A stretch of 15,534 nucleotides of DNA, from contig JAUVSA010000018.1 of NCBI GenBank assembly GCA_030597345.1, forward strand, positions 1 through 15,534, given 5' to 3'. Each line of letters begins with the position of its first letter. Positions within the stretch are counted from its first letter, which is position 1. Source of the stretch: Bacillota bacterium. GTDB taxonomy: Bacteria > Armatimonadota > Hebobacteria > Hebobacterales > Hebobacteraceae. The position numbers and the translations under genes are program-made. Under the pieces are notes generated by a model. It was given only the letters and a program-made list of their open reading frames with translations. It had not been told where the DNA came from and searched no databases. Of the stretch, positions 6,692-12,572 are shown one piece after another.

Positions 6692-8899
6692 ATGCGTCGC
6701 AAGAGAAAGAGGAATGCAGGACGGGATGAGGGCGCGGAGGAGGGCGGCGCTTCTGTGCCGCGCCGCGTGGATGCCTTCGCTATTGTCTCGCTGGTCCTCC
6801 TGCACCTCGCCTTCTTCTGGCGCGCGGCCCTCCTTCGAGGCTTCTCGGTCCACAGCGATATGTGCAACCTCTTCGAGCCTGCCAAGGCCTTCATGCACGA
6901 GGCCCTCAGAGCCGGTCGGCTCCCCCTCTGGTCGCCCTACATCTTCTGCGGCTACCCCATCGCGGCGGAGGGCCAGATTGCCGCCTTCTATCCGGTCTCC
7001 CTGTTGATTTCTTGGCTCCTCCCCTCCCCCGGCGCCGTCAACTGGCTCATCATCTCCCACCTTCTCCTCGCCGCCGTCTCCATGTACCTCCTCGCCCGCG
7101 CCCTTGGCATGGCCCCATTGGGCGCGTGCTTCTCCGCCTTCACGTTCTCATTCAGCGGCTACCTCTTCGCTCATCTCCACCACGTCAGCCTCATCTGTGC
7201 CGCCGCCTGGCTCCCTCTCACCATCCTGTTCGTCGAGCGCGCCTGCCGCGGACGCGTGCTGCCCAACGCCCCTCTCGCCGCCCTCACCTGGGCCGCCGCC
7301 GCCCTCTGCGGCCACCCCCAGACCCTGTTCCTTACCTCCCTCGCGGTGATCTTCTGGATCGTGTGGCGACTCACGCAATCCCGTCGTCGCCATGAGCCGA
7401 GAGCCATCCGGCGCGCGGCTGCCGTCTTCCTCATCACCTTCGTCCTTGGCCTCGGCCTCGCTGCCGTCCAGCTCCTCCTCACCGCCGACCTGTCGGCCGC
7501 AGCGCCCCACGGCCAACGCGGCGACCTCTCCTACATCACCTCCTTCTCCCTTCTCCCCCGCCACCTCGTCGGTCTCATCGCGCCGAACTGGCAGGGCACC
7601 CCGGCCTTCAACACCTATCGTGGTGAGCGCTACTACTGGGAGTACGTCCTCTACATCGGCATCCTGCCCCTCGCGCTCGCCCTCATCGGAGGCGCATCCC
7701 GCCGCGGCTGGACGCTCGCCGGGCTCGCCCTCGCCGCGCTATTCCTCGCCTGCGCCCACGGCAACCCGGCCTACCAGCTCCTCCGCTTCCTTCCCGGCTT
7801 CGCCGACTTCCGCGTCCCGGCCCGCTTCGTGTTCCTCTTCACCTTTGCCGCCGCCCTGCTCGTCGGCTATGGCTGGGAGGCCATCGCTCGCCTCCGCTGG
7901 CTTGCCCAGGGCCGCCGCCTGACCCTCTGCGCCGTCGTCATCGCGCACTTGTCAGGCCTCAACCTCTTACACTTCGACCGCCCCCTCGCCCCTCTCGCCG
8001 GCCCGGAGGTCTACACCAACACACCGGCGGTCGTGCAGGCACTGAAGGAAGATCACACGTGGGGCCGCTCCCTCATTCTGCCACCCATCACCATCTGGGC
8101 CGATTGGCTCCCTGCCGGTGGCTGGGCCGAGAATCCAGATGGCTGGCTCGAGGCCCGCATCTACCTCCCGGCCAGCGTCCCGCAGTCGTTCGGGCTTCGC
8201 ACCATCGGAGGCTACGCCGGCTTCACCGACCCCGATCACGTCCCGTTCTTCTCCTCCGCCATCGGGGAGGCCGTGCAGGCTGGCGACCTGCACCTGCTCT
8301 CACTCGTCGGCGCCCGCCACCTCGTCGTGGCGCCACAGCAGACCATCTCAGGACTCCCATCCATTGCGCCCTTCACTGAAGTCCCACCCTTCACTATCTA
8401 CCGGAACGCGGATGCCCTCCCTCGCGCCTTCCTGGTCGGTGAGGTGACAGAGGCCGCAGACTCACGAGAGGCGCTGCTCGCGACCATCGCCCTCGCCCGT
8501 GCCGACCGCCTCCGCCGGACGGCCGTCGTTCAGGGCTCTCTGGGGGGCGCGCGCCTGCAGGGCGTACCGTCGGCGACTCTCACCATTGAGGACCTCCGCC
8601 CCGAACACATAATCGTTCGCGCGGACTCCCCGGGCGATGCCCTGCTGGTGCTCAATGAGCGTTGGGACCCCGGATGGATCGCTCGCCTCGACGGCGCCTC
8701 CGCCCCACTGGTTCAGGTAGACACCGTGCTCATGGGAACCCTCCTCCCCAGCGGAAAGCACACCATCGAGTTCCTCTACCATCCTCGCGGCCTGATCATC
8801 GGCCGCATCATCACCCTCGTCTCCCTCGCCCTCTGCGCCCTCCTCCTGCTGGTCGGGCACTTCCTGCCCCGTCGCCCGCGCCCCTCCGAATCTCCGTAG
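6692..8899 (+). CDS. YfhO-family polytopic membrane protein (GT-C fold type)
   Basis: A 735-residue integral membrane protein. A basic cytoplasmic N-tail (1-25) is followed by a first membrane helix at about 27-48. The first extracytoplasmic loop has the family-typical HSDMCN (54-59) and LPLWSPYIFCGYP (77-89) patterns. About ten further hydrophobic helices extend to roughly residue 430. A soluble region (about 430-690) ends in the strand-rich ERWDPGWIARLDG motif, and a final helix precedes an Arg/Pro-rich tail. This layout fits YfhO proteins, some of which add sugars to teichoic acids or other lipid-linked polymers in Gram-positive bacteria; donor and acceptor here are unknown. His54 and Asp56 sit where GT-C enzymes usually carry catalytic acidic residues. 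The ATG at 6692 has a purine-rich but non-canonical ribosome site. It appears monocistronic. Confidence 0.85.
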   Translation: MRRKRKRNAGRDEGAEEGGASVPRRVDAFAIVSLVLLHLAFFWRAALLRGFSVHSDMCNLFEPAKAFMHEALRAGRLPLWSPYIFCGYPIAAEGQIAAFYPVSLLISWLLPSPGAVNWLIISHLLLAAVSMYLLARALGMAPLGACFSAFTFSFSGYLFAHLHHVSLICAAAWLPLTILFVERACRGRVLPNAPLAALTWAAAALCGHPQTLFLTSLAVIFWIVWRLTQSRRRHEPRAIRRAAAVFLITFVLGLGLAAVQLLLTADLSAAAPHGQRGDLSYITSFSLLPRHLVGLIAPNWQGTPAFNTYRGERYYWEYVLYIGILPLALALIGGASRRGWTLAGLALAALFLACAHGNPAYQLLRFLPGFADFRVPARFVFLFTFAAALLVGYGWEAIARLRWLAQGRRLTLCAVVIAHLSGLNLLHFDRPLAPLAGPEVYTNTPAVVQALKEDHTWGRSLILPPITIWADWLPAGGWAENPDGWLEARIYLPASVPQSFGLRTIGGYAGFTDPDHVPFFSSAIGEAVQAGDLHLLSLVGARHLVVAPQQTISGLPSIAPFTEVPPFTIYRNADALPRAFLVGEVTEAADSREALLATIALARADRLRRTAVVQGSLGGARLQGVPSATLTIEDLRPEHIIVRADSPGDALLVLNERWDPGWIARLDGASAPLVQVDTVLMGTLLPSGKHTIEFLYHPRGLIIGRIITLVSLALCALLLLVGHFLPRRPRPSESP

Positions 8900-8936
8900 C
8901 CTACCCCTCGCCCACCATCGCAGGGCGAGGGGTGGG
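8900..8936. terminator. Bidirectional hairpin between convergent genes
   Basis: The arms 8900-8913 and 8923-8936 pair as a 14-bp stem with one G-U, around a 9-base loop; the core is CCCCTCGCCC with GGGCGAGGGG. It starts one base after the YfhO stop and ends 11 bases before the dprA stop on the other strand. Neither side has a T-run, so it is either a U-less terminator or a 3'-end stabiliser used with Rho. Confidence 0.65.
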
Positions 8937-8947
8937 GCTTGCACCAT

Positions 8948-9907
8948 CTACATCAGCGATCGTTGTTCGGATTCTCTGGCCCCCCCCTCCATCTCCTCCA
9001 CCAGCGCCTCCAAGTCCCCATCTTGCCCAATCGGCTGCGCCCCCATCTCCCGCAGCCGCTCCCATCCCGCCGAAAACGGCGGCTCACTCCACGGCACCCC
9101 AAACAGTATCCGCCCACACTGCACCGCGTGCCGCGCCGTCACCATGCTCCCGCACTCCGCATGTGCCTGCACCACGATCACTGCCCGCGACAGCGCCGCC
9201 TGCAGCCGATTCCGCGCCAGCAGCAGCCGCCGATTCACCCGCGTCTCCGGCGGCGCCTCCGCCACCAGGCATCCACGAGCGGCAATCTGCCTCGCCAGCA
9301 TCCCATTCTCTGGCGGATAGATCTCGAGCAGCCCACACCCCAGCACCGCAATCGTCCTCCCCTCCTCCGTCCCCAGTGCCCCCCGGTGCCCGGCCGTGTC
9401 GATGCCACGCGCCAGCCCGCTCACGACCGTGAATCCTCGCCTCGCCAGCTCCTTCGCCAGCATCCTCGCCGCCCGCGCGCCTTCTCTGTCGGGCTCCCGG
9501 GTCCCCACTACCGCCACCGCCCGCTCATCCTCCGGGGTCAGCGTGCCGCGCACATACAGCAGCGGCGGCGGGCTGTGCAGAGCTCGCAGCCCGTCCGGGT
9601 ATCCCACATCATCCGTCTCGACCACTGCTATCCCCTGGCCCCGCCACGCCTCCATCCGCGCCTGCACCAGCTCCAGCTTCTCCCGCATGCCCACCACCTG
9701 CTCCGCCTGCCGCGCCGAGAGCTTCCCTCTTCCGACCAGGTCCTCGCGGGATCCCCACAGCGCCGCTTCCGGGGACCCGAATACTCGCGCCAGGCGCAGC
9801 ATCGTCCCCGCGCCCACCCCTTCCACTTGCTGCAGCGCCGCCCACGACAGCGCTCGTTCCGAAACGGGCGCCCCCCGCCCGTTCTCCTCCCCTACTCCTC
9901 CGCACAT
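8948..9907 (-). CDS. dprA: DprA-like DNA-processing protein, without the winged-helix domain
   Basis: DprA binds incoming single-stranded DNA during transformation and loads RecA. From ATG 9907 the protein has 319 residues. An N-terminal helix-hairpin-helix/SAM-like region (about 17-80) precedes a Rossmann-like core with VVGTR (133-137), SGLARGID (163-170), His174, VLGCGL (188-193) and YPPEN (197-201). RNR (232-234) and ECGSMVTARHA (251-261) follow. Differences from typical members: LLLARNR replaces the FP.RNR pattern, the PG after the last strand reads PW (272-273), and the C-terminal winged-helix domain is missing, leaving only an acidic tail. In-frame TTG 9922 and GTG 9916 are alternative starts; none has a clear ribosome site. 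The start overlaps the mtnP stop by 16 bases, so translation is probably coupled. Confidence 0.88.
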   Translation of the reverse strand: MCGGVGEENGRGAPVSERALSWAALQQVEGVGAGTMLRLARVFGSPEAALWGSREDLVGRGKLSARQAEQVVGMREKLELVQARMEAWRGQGIAVVETDDVGYPDGLRALHSPPPLLYVRGTLTPEDERAVAVVGTREPDREGARAARMLAKELARRGFTVVSGLARGIDTAGHRGALGTEEGRTIAVLGCGLLEIYPPENGMLARQIAARGCLVAEAPPETRVNRRLLLARNRLQAALSRAVIVVQAHAECGSMVTARHAVQCGRILFGVPWSEPPFSAGWERLREMGAQPIGQDGDLEALVEEMEGGARESEQRSLM

Positions 9908-10677
9908 ATCCGACACGAACAAGTGGCGGCCGGCGTCGCCGCGATCTCCTTGTGGGTCTTCACTGCCTGCTCGAACAGCGCCCTCACCCGCGGCGTCTGC
10001 GTCCCCATGAAATCGCTTACTTCTTCATGTTTCAACGGCTCTTTTGATACCCCCGCTGCCCAATTCGTCACTATCGCCACCGCCGCATAGCACATCCCCG
10101 CCTCCCGGGCCAGCACTGCCTCCGGCACGCTTGTCATCCCCACCACATCCCCGCCCAGCCGCCTGAACATCTCTATCTCCGCCGCCGTCTCGAAGCGCGG
10201 CCCCTCCGCGCATACATACACGCCCTCCGGGTGAACTCTCTCTCCCAACACCTCCGCTGCCCCCTGCACTTCCGCCCGCAGGTGCCCGCAGTATGGCTCT
10301 GTCACGTCGGTATGTCTGACGTCGCCGCCGTCGCCATCGAAGAAAGTGCTCATTCGCCCCCGCGTGAAATCCAGAAACTGCGTCAACAGCACGAGCGATC
10401 CCGGCGGCATCGCCTCCGACATTGATCCAACCGCCGCCGTCGCCAGCACGTTCTTCACCCCCAGTTCCTCCAGCGCCGCCACGTTTCCCCTGTAGTTCAC
10501 CCGGTGCGGAGGGATGTTGTGTCTCTTCCCGTGTCGCGCAACGAACGCAACTGCCACCCCTCCCATCTGCACGCGCTCCACCTCCACCGACCCATACCGC
10601 GTCGCCACCTCTATCCTGCTCGGCGCGCCCTCGCCCAAGCTGTAGAAGCCGGTCCCGCCGATCACCCCGAACTCCAT
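9892..10677 (-). CDS. mtnP: Methylthioadenosine phosphorylase family; possibly methylthioinosine-specific
   Basis: A nucleoside phosphorylase that cleaves methylthioadenosine or a related 6-oxopurine nucleoside with phosphate, recycling the by-product of polyamine synthesis or SAM radical chemistry. Landmarks in the 261-residue protein: GVIGGTGFY (4-12), phosphate-binding ARHG (47-50), HNIPPHRVNYRGN (53-65), AVGS (82-85), CAEGPRFET (156-164) and MTSVPE (181-186). VTNWAAG (203-209) puts Asn205 where adenine-specific enzymes carry Asp, pointing to a 6-oxopurine base. The C-terminus has a CSC motif (253-255) plus Cys258. I chose ATG 10677 because AGGAG lies 8 bases upstream; ATG 10683 and GTG 10740 are in frame but worse placed. 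It is first in a two-gene unit with dprA. Confidence 0.88.
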   Translation of the reverse strand: MEFGVIGGTGFYSLGEGAPSRIEVATRYGSVEVERVQMGGVAVAFVARHGKRHNIPPHRVNYRGNVAALEELGVKNVLATAAVGSMSEAMPPGSLVLLTQFLDFTRGRMSTFFDGDGGDVRHTDVTEPYCGHLRAEVQGAAEVLGERVHPEGVYVCAEGPRFETAAEIEMFRRLGGDVVGMTSVPEAVLAREAGMCYAAVAIVTNWAAGVSKEPLKHEEVSDFMGTQTPRVRALFEQAVKTHKEIAATPAATCSCRICAEE

Positions 10678-10710
10678 CCTCATCTCTCCTGCGCTTGATC
10701 CTGGCATCAT

Positions 10711-10740
10711 TATGTAGTTCACTTCCCGCGGTAGTGTCAC
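10711..10740 (-). promoter_or_regulatory. Possible mtnP promoter
   Basis: Read on the minus strand, GTGACA (10735-10740, five of six matches) is followed after 18 bases by TACATA (10711-10716), with CATAAT overlapping it. Transcription would start near 10703, giving about 26 leader bases that hold the AGGAG ribosome site. The -10 is weak, so the call is tentative. The -35 lies inside an AGTGTCA...TGACACT inverted repeat (10733-10761). Confidence 0.45.
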
Positions 10741-10761
10741 CTTGCACGCTTGCTTGACACT
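10733..10761. promoter_or_regulatory. TGACACT inverted repeat over the mtnP -35
   Basis: AGTGTCA (10733-10739) and TGACACT (10755-10761) are perfect 7-base inverted arms separated by 15 bases. The right arm is part of CGCTTGCTTGACACT (10747-10761), which recurs exactly at 11008-11022 beside the divergent gene. This is a candidate regulator site, by inference only. Confidence 0.4.
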
Positions 10762-10763
10762 TC

Positions 10764-10781
10764 CCGGTGTTTCCGGTGTTT
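10764..10781 (+). repeat. 9-bp tandem duplication
   Basis: CCGGTGTTT occurs twice head to tail (10764-10772 and 10773-10781), in the gap between the divergent mtnP and homocysteine methyltransferase genes. Confidence 0.6.
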
Positions 10782-10838
10782 CGGGAGTTCAGAGGCCGTC
10801 TCATAAACCCCAGAACGCCTGGCCTCTCGATCCTCTTC

Positions 10839-10865
10839 TGTAGGGCGGGGTCCCTGCGCCCCGCC
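10839..10865. repeat. TGTAGGGCGGG element, copy 2, with hairpin
   Basis: TGTAGGGCGGGG (10839-10850) leads into a hairpin: GGCGGGG (10844-10850) pairs with CCCCGCC (10859-10865) around an 8-base loop. It is a REP-like palindrome shared with 6462 and 12318, and it sits immediately before a TGTCATTCTGAG element. Confidence 0.65.
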
Positions 10866-10868
10866 AGG

Positions 10869-10895
10869 TGTCATTCTGAGCGAAGCGAAGAATCT
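10869..10895 (+). repeat. TGTCATTCTGAG...CGAAGAATC element, copy 1
   Basis: TGTCATTCTGAG (10869-10880) is followed by CGAAGCGAAGAATCT. Short sequences of this form are scattered between genes in many unrelated environmental bacteria; when translated they read CHSERSEES. A second, longer copy lies at 12271-12305. Confidence 0.7.
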
Positions 10896-11007
10896 GGTCC
10901 GGTCTCGCGACGCTGGCAGCGCAATTGTCAGACAACCACTTCACTCCCGAAACTCACCTCCGGCCCAACCCCGCCGCTCCCACCTCCTCATCACATCCGC
11001 GCTGGTG
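10896..11007. other. Remainder of the mtnP / homocysteine methyltransferase gap
   Basis: The whole gap (10678-11053) is 376 bases. Outside the promoters and repeats listed, this part shows no reading frame with a plausible start, no tRNA-like fold and no further palindrome that I could find. Confidence 0.5.
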
Positions 11008-11014
11008 CGCTTGC

Positions 11015-11044
11015 TTGACACTCACAAAAGCGTCAGGGTAAAAT
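11015..11044 (+). promoter_or_regulatory. Strong sigma70-type promoter of the homocysteine methyltransferase gene
   Basis: A perfect TTGACA (11015-11020) is separated by 18 bases from TAAAAT (11039-11044). Transcription should start near 11051, only about three bases before the ATG at 11054. The -35 lies within the CGCTTGCTTGACACT repeat (11008-11022). The imperfect inverted repeat TGACACT-N6-AGCGTCA (11016-11035) covers the -35 and half the spacer, a good position for a repressor. Confidence 0.75.
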
Positions 11045-11053
11045 CGCCGCACT

Positions 11054-11941
11054 ATGACTGGCGACGACCGAACAGCGAAGCTGAAGCACCAACTCCAGCA
11101 CGGCCTCCTCATCGGCGACGGCGCCATGGGCACCACTCTCAGCGCCGAGGGCCACCTCCCCGGCACCTCTCTCGAGCTCCTCAACGTGGACGAGCCCGAC
11201 CGAGTGCGCGCCGCCCACCGCGGCGTCCTCGAGGCCGGCTCAGACGTCCTCCAGACCAACACCTTCCAGGGCAGCCGCCCCGCCCTCGACCGCCACGGCA
11301 TCGCAGATCGCACTGCGGAGCTCAACGCCGCTGGCGCCGCCCTCGCCCGCGAGACGGCCGGCGAGCGCGCCTTCGTCGCCGGCAGCATCGGCCCCACCGG
11401 CCGCATCCTCGAACCCTACGGAGACTTCGAGGAGGCCGCCGCCCGCGCTGCCTTCGAAGAGCAGGCCCAGGCCCTCGCCGGTGCCGGAGTGGACTTCCTC
11501 ATCGTCGAGACCATGAGCGCGATTGAGGAGGCGCTCCTCGCCGTCGCGGCCGCCGCCGCAACCGGCCTCCCCGTCGTCGCCTCCCTGGCCTTCGATCCCA
11601 ACGGCCGAACTGCCTTCGGCGTCTCCCCTGAGCAAGCGGCACAGCAGCTCGACGACGCCGGCGCCGTCGTCGTCGGTGCTAACTGCGGAACCGTTTCTTC
11701 CGCCGAGATCGTTGACATCGCTTCCAAGTTCCGGGAGGCCACCTCCCTTCCCCTGATCGTTCAGCCGAATGCGGGGCGCCCCCAGCGAACAGAGTCCGGC
11801 GTGCTATTCCCGGAGACACCCGAAACGATGGCGGAGGCCGCCCCCCCATTGCGCGCGCTCGGCGCCACCCTCATCGGCGGATGCTGCGGCTCCACCCACG
11901 AGCACATCCGGGCCATTGCCGCCCGCCTCCGAGACGCGTAG
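11054..11941 (+). CDS. Stand-alone homocysteine S-methyltransferase domain protein
   Basis: Predicted zinc enzyme that methylates homocysteine to methionine, or a related thiol transfer. The 295 residues are one (beta/alpha)8 Hcy domain equal to the N-terminal module of MetH. GDGAMGTTL (21-29) starts the barrel and ETMS (152-155) follows. The zinc ligands are Cys211 in GANCG and the Cys277-Cys278 pair in GGCCGS. There are no folate, cobalamin-binding or SAM-reactivation domains, and no other MetH part lies in the window, so the methyl donor (S-methylmethionine, betaine, or a split cobalamin protein) is unknown. No ribosome site precedes the ATG, and the promoter lies almost on top of it, so the mRNA may be leaderless. 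It is divergent from mtnP, which also belongs to the methionine cycle. Confidence 0.88.
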   Translation: MTGDDRTAKLKHQLQHGLLIGDGAMGTTLSAEGHLPGTSLELLNVDEPDRVRAAHRGVLEAGSDVLQTNTFQGSRPALDRHGIADRTAELNAAGAALARETAGERAFVAGSIGPTGRILEPYGDFEEAAARAAFEEQAQALAGAGVDFLIVETMSAIEEALLAVAAAAATGLPVVASLAFDPNGRTAFGVSPEQAAQQLDDAGAVVVGANCGTVSSAEIVDIASKFREATSLPLIVQPNAGRPQRTESGVLFPETPETMAEAAPPLRALGATLIGGCCGSTHEHIRAIAARLRDA

Positions 11942-12270
11942 TCACAGCTCCCATACCCGCCATTGCCCCTTGGCCGTTCAGCGGAGGGGGATCCTCAAAG
12001 GGGAGGAGCTGGCCCTGAGCAGAGCCGAGGGGAATTTCGCCGTTCGGTGGGGGAGGCCTCGGAAGGGGGAGGGTACCCCTCCCCCTTCCGAGTCATGCCC
12101 AACCTATCGCACTGCAACCCCACCTCCCCCTTTGAAGCACGCCAAACCTCTCTCCTCGCATGCACGGGTAGAGCGGGCATATCTCGATCCTACGAAGCCC
12201 TCGTGCTGCGTAGCGAAGCCACTGCGCAGAGTAAGTAGCATTGGCGAAGGAGGACCCATGCCCGCCATGC
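11942..12270. other. Gene-free, repeat-rich stretch, left part
   Basis: Part of a 631-base gap between convergent genes (11942-12572). Apart from the 16-bp hairpin at 12058-12092, TCAAAGGGGAGG near 11994-12005 is roughly matched in inverted orientation by CCTCCCCCTTTGA near 12123-12135, bracketing the hairpin. Short open frames exist but have no ribosome sites, atypical composition and no recognisable product. Confidence 0.5.
12058..12092. terminator. Perfect 16-bp hairpin, possible terminator
   Basis: CTCGGAAGGGGGAGGG (12058-12073) is exactly complementary to CCCTCCCCCTTCCGAG (12077-12092), leaving a 3-base TAC loop. It lies 117 bases after the homocysteine methyltransferase stop. There is no T-run on either side, so it could be a terminator, a mobile palindrome, or both. 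Confidence 0.55.
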
Positions 12271-12305
12271 TGTCATTCTGAGTCCGCCAAGGCGGACGAA
12301 GAATC
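12271..12305 (+). repeat. TGTCATTCTGAG...CGAAGAATC element, copy 2, with hairpin insert
   Basis: TGTCATTCTGAG (12271-12282) is followed by a small hairpin, TCCGCC-AA-GGCGGA (12283-12296), then CGAAGAATC (12297-12305). Compared with the copy at 10869, the middle is replaced by the hairpin while both ends are conserved. Confidence 0.7.
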
Positions 12306-12317
12306 CCGCCTTTCCCC

Positions 12318-12348
12318 TGTAGGGCGGGCATGTCTCTGCATGCCCGCC
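12318..12348. repeat. TGTAGGGCGGG element, copy 3, with hairpin
   Basis: TGTAGGGCGGG (12318-12328) overlaps a 10-bp perfect stem: GGCGGGCATG (12323-12332) with CATGCCCGCC (12339-12348), loop TCTCTG. The leader is conserved with the other copies, while the stem sequence differs. Confidence 0.7.
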
Positions 12349-12402
12349 GTCCCCTTCCTCCCTTCGGCAGGTTCTATCCCGTTGCCCGTTGGCCAGGAGC
12401 CC

Positions 12403-12448
12403 CTAGGCCCGGCTGAGCCCGGCCGGGGTGGCGGCCCGAAGGGCCTAG
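12403..12448. repeat. 8-bp inverted repeat with GC-rich interior
   Basis: CTAGGCCC (12403-12410) is complementary to GGGCCTAG (12441-12448). The 30 bases between are themselves rich in GGCC/CCGG pairs and could fold further. Nothing links it to a particular gene. Confidence 0.45.
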
Positions 12449-12491
12449 CCACTTGCCTCCTGCCCATCCCTGCCCGTCTCCCCCACGCGAA

Positions 12492-12521
12492 AGTGGATTC
12501 GACCTTACGGCCGAATCCACT
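12492..12521 (-). terminator. Hairpin downstream of ftsZ
   Basis: On the minus strand, AGTGGATTCG (12521-12512) pairs with CGAATCCACT (12501-12492) in a 10-bp stem with a 10-base loop, followed by TTTCG. It lies about 50 bases past the ftsZ stop and is a plausible end for the SPOR-grpE-ftsZ transcript, though the T-run is short. Confidence 0.55.
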
Positions 12522-12527
12522 GATGGC

Positions 12528-12567
12528 CTACCCTGAACCAGGCCCGCGATGATCTACCCTGAACCAG
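12528..12567 (+). repeat. 14-bp direct repeat at the ftsZ 3' flank
   Basis: CTACCCTGAACCAG occurs at 12528-12541 and 12554-12567, a 26-base period. Each copy is followed by a similar CCCGC (GCCCGC and ACCCGC). The second copy reaches almost to the ftsZ stop codon at 12573-12575. Confidence 0.65.
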
Positions 12568-12572
12568 ACCCG

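Noticed and set aside
8939..10090. Plus-strand open frame of 383 codons opposite dprA and mtnP
   Set aside because: Same low-complexity Arg/Pro/His composition, no ribosome site and no recognisable domain.
10754..10782. Second plus-strand promoter using TTGACA at 10754
   Set aside because: The sequence 16-18 bases downstream (TGTTTC and neighbours) does not resemble a -10 box; TTGACA there is better explained as part of the repeated element.
11960..12240. Small proteins in the gap after the homocysteine methyltransferase
   Set aside because: Open frames of 60-170 codons pass through palindromes, lack ribosome sites and have no protein-like composition.
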